In this document: positions 59,601 to 64,000 of the stretch, one piece after another
Position numbering within the stretch: position 1 is the stretch's first letter
Layout: every line of letters begins with the position of its first letter
Source: Alkalimonas cellulosilytica
Lineage (GTDB): Bacteria > Pseudomonadota > Gammaproteobacteria > Enterobacterales > Alteromonadaceae
Reading direction: 5' to 3'
Assembly: GCF_036325985.1 (NCBI RefSeq)
Contig: NZ_JAUHLI010000012.1
Coordinates: 99,027 to 163,026, forward strand
DNA length: 64,000 nucleotides
Position numbers and translations under genes: made by a program
The notes under the pieces: generated by a model
Database searches by the model: none
Seen by the model: the letters and a program-made list of their open reading frames with translations, nothing else
Told to the model about the DNA's origin: nothing

Positions 59601-59710
59601 CTATAGAGAATGGGAGTCTGAACAGTTTGCTGAGGCGAGGCATAAGCCAATAACACCATCTGTGGCAGCAGTAACAAGCCCTGGAGCACGAACAACCAGC
59701 GTGTCAGCAT
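56663..59710 (-). CDS. Periplasmic beta-propeller sensor diguanylate cyclase
   Basis: This encodes 1015 residues. A signal peptide (about 1-25) leads to a two-component-regulator propeller region (about 35-640) with repeats such as MVQDADGYLWVATEGGLARFDG and WLGSRTHGLQRL. A Y_Y_Y domain (about 680-745, RFRYRLQGYDSSWTE) and one membrane helix (about 757-777) follow, then a coiled-coil linker (HARLELRRKVAERTAELNRA) and a GGDEF domain (about 815-975) with RWGGEEFLIVL. It probably senses a periplasmic ligand, perhaps a polysaccharide, and makes c-di-GMP. It stands alone, convergent with the tubulin-like gene by 15 bases. Confidence 0.92.
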   Translation of the reverse strand: MLTRWLFVLQGLLLLPQMVLLAYASPQQTVQTPILYSQYHQRQWNTVDGMPQVSALSMVQDADGYLWVATEGGLARFDGYRFTVFDGQSSPLFLNPLLRTLYHSSDGTLWVGSSSRLIQRKGDEFQEFFHQQQSIGSVEAIAEFDGMLYVGGDSLHQITLPEHQATAITHESGPITAMLTTPERLWVAHTDSLAYIEQGVYHHYPVSDLLPQQQLLHLAWHDGRLLIGTSKGLYQLAATGRISPYLVNGEPITEPVQMLYQDRHQVLWLAITQQLWQIQRGQLLEQISQLENTTRPWFVAAFEDRVGDLWLGSRTHGLQRLRYDGSRNYGVTAGLKEPYIWALLASDSGLLVGGNSGLYHWDGQVFSRMDLEDLLPNPVVYTLMQDAEHNLWLGTRRGMVTVEPQGQLLRQYPSLDHLQINGMLQAANGDVWVATFAGLFRWDGKQLHDETSTLGIQSPRIRMIFIDRQQRLWIATAEGLYRYSEGRTENFADDALLSSTYVSYVGQLDDDRIVIGTFQTGIAVEAAEGWHWLSAAQLPAPSVLFIGQQQQQLYVSSFNGVYQLSLDSLLPGNEVQARVLIDDFGLESNVDGVRCCNGAGNNKGVLRGQQLFLPSLNGLVVLEVQADAEGVKLPLPRVEGIDIEGQWFSQPPAKLPLGSRNLRIQYTAPWFYRNSALRFRYRLQGYDSSWTEVIERREAFYTNLPAGRYHFEVQTRLSDSNQWSESARLSLEVPAFWYEQWWARLLTGLLLLSLVWLIYRYRLRTLEHARLELRRKVAERTAELNRANEQLAAANQRLQQVSVTDALTGLHNRRYLNEVIDHLLARSVRKQEGFYCLLVDIDNFKLLNDQLGHAAGDDILVAMGQLLSQQVRSSDHLVRWGGEEFLIVLDLTDPVHDFMQRLMQAIADHSWPHQAELPAAISCSVGVFFHPPEGFQWNWSSSLILADKAMFIVKQHGKSGWLQLEPNPKAPAELAALVVKLTPEQLLQSGWFDCQGSTDTLARIQPGLSSNTIES

Positions 59711-59862
59711 CTAGGCAGCTCTCCCTTAGCAACAGATCCGGGTATCAACATTCGTTGGTGTTGTTGTCTTTAGTGCAAGTATGGCACAATTTCCAAAACC
59801 AGCCGGTGTCATTAGCACTCTTTCATCCAGCAAAACCACTGTAGCATTGGTGGATAAAACCA

Positions 59863-60828
59863 CTAGGGCAATGCAGCAGCCCGAATCGAGCTATAGAGTG
59901 AATACCAATGCTCCCGCGTTAGCTCAACAGCCATGGCTTGCTGGCAAGCCTGGATCCGCCTGACCGAGCATGAACCGATCACCGGTTGTATGGCTGCAGG
60001 ATGACGCATCAACCAGGCCAGTACAATGGCCTCCGGCGGCTTTTGATACTCACCCGCCAGCTGCTGCACCAGGCGGGCTGTCGCTTGCTCAGCATCGTTA
60101 CGTGGAAAGCGCCCCCCGCTGAATACACCCTGCGCCAGACTACCCCAGGCTTGCAGTTGAATGTTGTTCAGTTGACAGTACTCGACAGTGCCCGCCGAGA
60201 AATGACACTCGCTGCCTGCCGGCATACCGGTCAATATCCCTTCTTCAAGCCAATGGTAGTTGGCCAGGCTCATTTCGAGTTGATTGGCAACCAGCGGCCT
60301 ATCCAGAGCTTTTTGCAGCAGCTTCAGCTGTGGCCAGGCCATATTGGAAACCCCAAAAGCCCGCACTTTGCCTTGTTGGTGTAACTCAGAAAATATGGCC
60401 GCAACTTCCGCAGGTTGCATCAGGGGATCTGGCCGGTGCAACAGCAGTAAGTCCAGATACTCGCAGCCAAGGCGCTGCAATGACGCCTCGACACTTTGGC
60501 GGATATGCCCGGCCGAGAAATCGTAGTAACCGGGCTGGGTCCCGGTTGCCAGCCGGATCCCGCACTTGCTTTGAATAAAGAGTTGCTCGCGCGGGGTATT
60601 GGATTGACGTAAATACTCACCAAACACCTGCTCTGATTTACCCAGCGTATAGATATCGGCATGATCAAAGCAAGTGATGCCACCATCGATGGAAGCATCC
60701 AGTGCCGCAAATGCACGCTGACGTTGTTCACGGCTGAGGGCATGGTTATCCCAATCCCCTCCCAACTGCATACAGCCATACACCAACTTGCTGGCTGCTG
60801 GGAAAATCGCCTGTAAAGGAAAGTCCAT
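59863..60828 (-). CDS. Aldo/keto reductase, YdhF-like
   Basis: This encodes 321 residues of the NADP-dependent (alpha/beta)8 family. LVYGCMQLGGDWDN leads, CFDHADIYTLGKSEQVFGEYL holds Asp and Tyr of the tetrad, QSKCGI the Lys and LLLHRPDPL the His. VIGSCSVRRIQACQQAM is the cofactor loop. E. coli YdhF has the same layout and no known substrate. ATG 60828 has AAGGTG upstream. It lies divergent from the SLC13 permease gene. Confidence 0.9.
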   Translation of the reverse strand: MDFPLQAIFPAASKLVYGCMQLGGDWDNHALSREQRQRAFAALDASIDGGITCFDHADIYTLGKSEQVFGEYLRQSNTPREQLFIQSKCGIRLATGTQPGYYDFSAGHIRQSVEASLQRLGCEYLDLLLLHRPDPLMQPAEVAAIFSELHQQGKVRAFGVSNMAWPQLKLLQKALDRPLVANQLEMSLANYHWLEEGILTGMPAGSECHFSAGTVEYCQLNNIQLQAWGSLAQGVFSGGRFPRNDAEQATARLVQQLAGEYQKPPEAIVLAWLMRHPAAIQPVIGSCSVRRIQACQQAMAVELTREHWYSLYSSIRAAALP

Positions 60829-60938
60829 AGATTGCACCTTACTGCAGCAGAAAACTTGTTTGCCACTATAGCATTATTGCAGGAACCCTGGCATAGACTT
60901 AGACTAAAGCAAAAGCATATAACAACCATAGACATTGC

Positions 60939-62378
60939 ATGACCTCGAAAAAACCAACCTATCTGTTTTCCTTGCTGGCAGGCCCACTCAGTTTTTTGCT
61001 GCTTAGCAGCCTGGATGTCCCTTTTAGCGGTATGAGCCAGCATGCCTGGCTGATGGCGGCTTTAACACTCTGGATGGCGATTTGGTGGATCAGTGAGGCT
61101 GTTCCGATCCCGGTTACATCTTTGTTGCCCATTATTCTGGTGCCTTTGCTTGGACTGGACTCTTTAGGCGCTGTTACTGCCCCCTACGCTCACCCACTGA
61201 TCTTCTTATTTTTGGGTGGTTTTTTACTTTCTATTGCCATGGAGCGCTGGCAGCTGCATAAACGTATTGCGCTGCATGTGATGTTGATTGTCGGCAGCAA
61301 GCCCAGCCAGCAAGTGGCGGGCCTGATGTTTGTCACGGCCTTTTTATCCATGTGGATGTCCAATACCGCCACCTCGGTGATGATGCTGCCGATTGCCTTG
61401 TCCATTCTGGCGCTGCAGCAAAACCAAAGCACTGAGAATCAGGGGTTTGATACGGCTGTGATGCTGGCCATCGCCTATTCTGCCAGCATTGGTGGTGTCG
61501 CTACCCTGATTGGTACTCCACCCAACGCGCTGCTCGCGGCTTACCTGCAAAGCAATTACGATATTCAGATTGGCTTTGCCCGCTGGATGCTGATAGGTGT
61601 ACCTATTGCTTCGCTCTTGCTGGTGCTGTGCTGGTTTTGGCTCACAAAGCTGTCTTTTCAGCTGGATAAGGTCACGCTTAGCGATACCAAAGATTTATAC
61701 CGCGATGAACTGCAACAGTTGGGCCGAATGAGCGATGGCGAAAAGCGGGTGCTGGCGATCTTTTTATTCGCAGCCGTCGGCTGGATCTCGCGGGAGTTTG
61801 TACAAGGCCAAACCGGCTGGCCACTGGACGATACCATTATCGCCATCATGGCAGCCTGCCTGTTGTTTATTGTGCCGGTGAACTGGCGCAGCGGCCAACG
61901 TATTCTGCAATGGGAAGATACGAAAAAACTGCCCTGGGGCATTCTGCTGCTGTTTGGCGGCGGCCTGGCGCTGGCCGGGCAAATTCAGAAATCCGGCCTG
62001 GCCGATTTTATCGCCCTGCAGGTTGGTGGCCTGGATGGCATCAGTATTCTGCTGTTGGTGCTTTTGGTCACCAGCATTATCGTGTTTCTGACTGAAGTAA
62101 CCAGCAATACCGCTACCGCAGCGGGCTTTTTGCCCTTGCTCGGCCCGGTCGCGCTGGCACTGGATACCAGTGTCGCCATGCTGGTCGTGCCGGCCGCTCT
62201 CGCTGCCAGCTGCGCCTTTATGATGCCGGTGGCCACCCCACCCAACGCCATTGTCTTTGCCTCCGGCAAACTCAAAATTATCGATATGGTCAAAGCAGGC
62301 TTTGCGCTCAACATCATGGCCATCGCCGTAATTACATTGTTTTGCTACTGGCTGGTGGAGTTGGTTTTCAGCTTCTGA
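60939..62378 (+). CDS. SLC13 (DASS) family dicarboxylate/anion permease
   Basis: This encodes 479 residues with about twelve membrane segments. SNTATSVMMLPIALS and EVTSNTATAAGFLPLLGPVALAL are the two SNT motifs that bind sodium and carboxylate, with TLIGTPPNALLAAYL and PVATPPNAIVFASG following each. It is probably a sodium-coupled importer of C4-dicarboxylates such as succinate or fumarate; sulfate is a weaker alternative. It is followed by a terminator-like hairpin and the insertion sequence. Confidence 0.93.
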   Translation: MTSKKPTYLFSLLAGPLSFLLLSSLDVPFSGMSQHAWLMAALTLWMAIWWISEAVPIPVTSLLPIILVPLLGLDSLGAVTAPYAHPLIFLFLGGFLLSIAMERWQLHKRIALHVMLIVGSKPSQQVAGLMFVTAFLSMWMSNTATSVMMLPIALSILALQQNQSTENQGFDTAVMLAIAYSASIGGVATLIGTPPNALLAAYLQSNYDIQIGFARWMLIGVPIASLLLVLCWFWLTKLSFQLDKVTLSDTKDLYRDELQQLGRMSDGEKRVLAIFLFAAVGWISREFVQGQTGWPLDDTIIAIMAACLLFIVPVNWRSGQRILQWEDTKKLPWGILLLFGGGLALAGQIQKSGLADFIALQVGGLDGISILLLVLLVTSIIVFLTEVTSNTATAAGFLPLLGPVALALDTSVAMLVVPAALAASCAFMMPVATPPNAIVFASGKLKIIDMVKAGFALNIMAIAVITLFCYWLVELVFSF

Positions 62379-62394
62379 ACTAAAGGTTTAAAGC

Positions 62395-62416
62395 AAAAAA
62401 GCAGCCATTAGGCTGC
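62395..62416 (-). terminator. Terminator-like hairpin beyond the SLC13 gene
   Basis: AAAAAA-GCAGCC-atta-GGCTGC has a 6-bp stem with the T-run only on the minus strand. The plus-strand side lacks a T-run, as if the second half of a bidirectional terminator has been altered or lost near the IS insertion. Confidence 0.5.
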
Positions 62417-62429
62417 ATCAGACTGATGA

Positions 62430-62459
62430 CAAAGTCCTGGACGTAGATCCAGGACTTTG
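62430..62459 (+). repeat. Perfect 12-bp inverted repeat ahead of the IS transposase
   Basis: CAAAGTCCTGGA-cgtaga-TCCAGGACTTTG lies 37 bases before the transposase start. It could be part of the element, blocking read-through from outside promoters, or a host hairpin used as the insertion target. Confidence 0.7.
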
Positions 62460-62462
62460 ATC

Positions 62463-64000
62463 TAATAGGGGTAGTTGATTTAGAGGCTACCTTCTATGCT
62501 CAAAACTCCCTCACCTCAACAGTACCAATTAGAAATGGTCACGCTCGAAGAGCTTGTCCCCAAAGACCACCTCGTCCGTAAAGTCGATGCCGCCATTGAT
62601 TTCGAATTCATTCGTGAAGAAGTCGAACATCTGTACTGCAAAGACAACGGCCGTCCGCCGATTGACCCAGTTCGCTTATTTAAAATCATGATCCTTGGCT
62701 ATTTGTTTGGTGTGCCCAGTGAACGCCGCTTGATGCAGGAAATTCAGGTCAATGTTGCCTACCGCTGGTTCTTACGCATGGGCCTGACTGAAAAGGTACC
62801 AGACGCATCTACCCTGAGCCAAAATCGGATCCATCGCTTTAATGGTACCGATGTGTTCCAACGTATCTTCGACCGTATTGTGGAGCAGGCCATCGAGAAA
62901 CGCCTGATAGGTGGCACCACCCTGTACACCGACAGCACGCATTTAAAAGCCAGCGCTAACAAGCGCAAATCCATCAACAAGCAAGTGCATGCCAGTACCT
63001 CGGCCTACATCGACGAACTGAACAAAGCCATTGAAGAAGACCGGCTCGCCCACGATAAAAAGCCACTGAAAACAGCCGAATCAAAAGCCACCACAAAAGA
63101 CCAGAAAGTCAGCACCACAGACCCGGACAGTGGCTTTATGACACGCGAAGGCAAACCACAAGGCTTCTTCTACCTCGACCATCGCACTGTCGATGGCCGT
63201 CATGGCCTCATCACCGACACCTTCGTGACCGCAGGCAATGTGCATGATAGTCAGCCTTACATCGCACGCCTCGACCGGCAGCTTGAGCGATTCAAACTCG
63301 ACCCGATAGCCGTTGGGTTGGATGCAGGATACTTTACCGCACCGGTGTGCCACCTTGTTCGCGAGCGGCAAATCGCGCCGGTCATCGCGTATCGTAGGCC
63401 GAACTTCAGCAAAAATGATTTTAAGAAAAAGCACTTCATCTACGACAAACAAAGCGATACGTACCGTTGCCCAAACGGAGAGCTCCTGACCTACCGGACA
63501 ACCAACCGGGAAGGCTACCGGCATTATCACTCCAACCCGAAAATCTGCCTGCATTGCCCGCTACGCAGTCAATGCACCAGCAGTAAGAAGGCACTTAAAA
63601 TCATCACGCGGCATGTGTGGGAAGAGGATAAGGAGCACGTGCAGGAGATACGCCTGACCAGTTGGGGTAAAAAGATTTACCATCGACGAAAAGAGACGGT
63701 AGAGCGCAGCTTCGCAGATGCAAAACAGCAGCATGGCCATCGCTATGCACGCTTTAGAGGCCTGTTTAAGGTGCAGATGCAATGTCTGCTGGCGGCAGCC
63801 GCGCAGAACATCAAGAAAATGGCCTTGCTGGCCTTTTTATCGCATTTTTACGGCTATAAAAACGCCGTATTCATGTTTAAGAGGCTGATTAGGCAAGTTC
63901 AACCTGTCCATGGTGGTGAGTTGGCAATTTAACGACCAAGGGTGCAAACGAGCGTACAACCAGGATCGCTACCCAGAAAAAACAAACCCCGGCTAAAAAA
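62463..64000 (+). mobile_element. IS1182-type insertion sequence, right end beyond the window
   Basis: The element holds one transposase gene. Its left end is probably near 62463-62470 (AGGGGTAGTTGATTTAGAGG), where host sequence ends; no matching inverted copy is found in the 68 bases after the stop codon. The last bases, AAACCCCGGCTAAAAAA, look like half of a hairpin cut by the window edge. Boundaries are therefore approximate. Confidence 0.7.
62496..63932 (+). CDS. IS1182-family DDE transposase
   Basis: This encodes 478 residues. The N-terminal part (LVRKVDAAIDFEFIREEVEHLYCKDNGRPPIDPVRLFKIMILGYLFG) is the transposase InsH-like start, TLYTDSTHLKASANK holds the first Asp, VGLDAGYFT the second and ERSFADAKQQHGHRYARFRG the Glu region. 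A CPNG...CLHCPLRSQC zinc-like Cys group is typical of IS1182 members. The frame is intact from start to stop, so the copy may be active. Confidence 0.93.
   Translation: MLKTPSPQQYQLEMVTLEELVPKDHLVRKVDAAIDFEFIREEVEHLYCKDNGRPPIDPVRLFKIMILGYLFGVPSERRLMQEIQVNVAYRWFLRMGLTEKVPDASTLSQNRIHRFNGTDVFQRIFDRIVEQAIEKRLIGGTTLYTDSTHLKASANKRKSINKQVHASTSAYIDELNKAIEEDRLAHDKKPLKTAESKATTKDQKVSTTDPDSGFMTREGKPQGFFYLDHRTVDGRHGLITDTFVTAGNVHDSQPYIARLDRQLERFKLDPIAVGLDAGYFTAPVCHLVRERQIAPVIAYRRPNFSKNDFKKKHFIYDKQSDTYRCPNGELLTYRTTNREGYRHYHSNPKICLHCPLRSQCTSSKKALKIITRHVWEEDKEHVQEIRLTSWGKKIYHRRKETVERSFADAKQQHGHRYARFRGLFKVQMQCLLAAAAQNIKKMALLAFLSHFYGYKNAVFMFKRLIRQVQPVHGGELAI

Noticed and set aside
63933..64000. Right inverted repeat of the insertion sequence
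   Set aside because: No inverse copy of the left-end sequence is present in the last 68 bases; the end is probably beyond the window.
1..64000. CRISPR arrays, tRNA and rRNA genes, prophage
   Set aside because: No regularly spaced repeats, no cloverleaf or rRNA-like sequence and no phage structural genes were noticed when reading both strands.

Overview
The window is a piece of a gammaproteobacterial chromosome of roughly 50 % GC. The MetJ/MetR-type sites, YfiBNR, BepA-YfgD, NorR and the ETF genes under a LiuR-like palindrome suggest the Alteromonadales; an Alishewanella/Rheinheimera-type relative is an inference from gene content only. Most of the window is ordinary single-copy chromosome, with accessory stretches at about 0.3-2.5 kb and 19.2-24.4 kb and an insertion sequence at the right edge. 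No tRNA, rRNA, CRISPR array or prophage was seen.

Layout. 0-2.5 kb: the start of an alpha/beta-hydrolase-like gene cut by the window edge, a gene-free stretch, then two AT-rich minus-strand genes joined by an attC-like site (an integron cassette pair without integrase). 2.7-19.2 kb: a large nitrate, nitric oxide and molybdenum block. It holds a PP2C-kinase fusion with a NarK transporter, a divergent second NarK with NnrS, an FNR-box-controlled DGC protein, a moeB-like/DUF454/norR operon facing a sigma-54-controlled RIC (ytfE) gene, and a Moco-riboswitch-led operon moaA-mobA-moaB-moaC-moaD-moaE-modA-modB-modC. Together these import nitrate and molybdate, build the cofactor that nitrate reductases need, and sense and repair nitric oxide damage. 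The reductases themselves are not in the window.

19.2-24.4 kb: an accessory island with a hypothetical gene between inverted repeats, a ParE-type and a HigBA toxin-antitoxin pair, a decayed RelB antitoxin, a DCC-family protein and a broken small secreted ORF. 24.4-31.5 kb: a secreted beta-helix/ricin-lectin protein, an SMP-30 protein, the folate-independent methionine synthase pair mesX-mesD with MetJ-like and MetR-like sites upstream, a Phd/ParE pair and small enzymes of unknown role. 31.8-42.6 kb: a double-REC diguanylate cyclase, a cstA/cory-CC-star/ArsA-family operon, SoxR with its box and a VOC-flavodoxin operon, an amidohydrolase/SDR pair, a peroxiredoxin and a PQQ-type sugar dehydrogenase.

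42.6-62.4 kb: a complete yfiR-yfiN-yfiB c-di-GMP signalling operon, an AI-2E-type permease, bepA-yfgD(arsC)-wrbA-DUF2069, etfBA divergent from the ETF-ubiquinone oxidoreductase gene, a large protein with tubulin/FtsZ GTPase motifs, a 1015-residue beta-propeller diguanylate cyclase, an aldo/keto reductase and an SLC13 permease. 62.46 kb to the edge: an IS1182-type element. The least explained items are the tubulin-like GTPase, the attC-linked HEPN-like cassette pair, the cstA/cory-CC-star/ArsA operon and the anaerobically controlled DGC protein.
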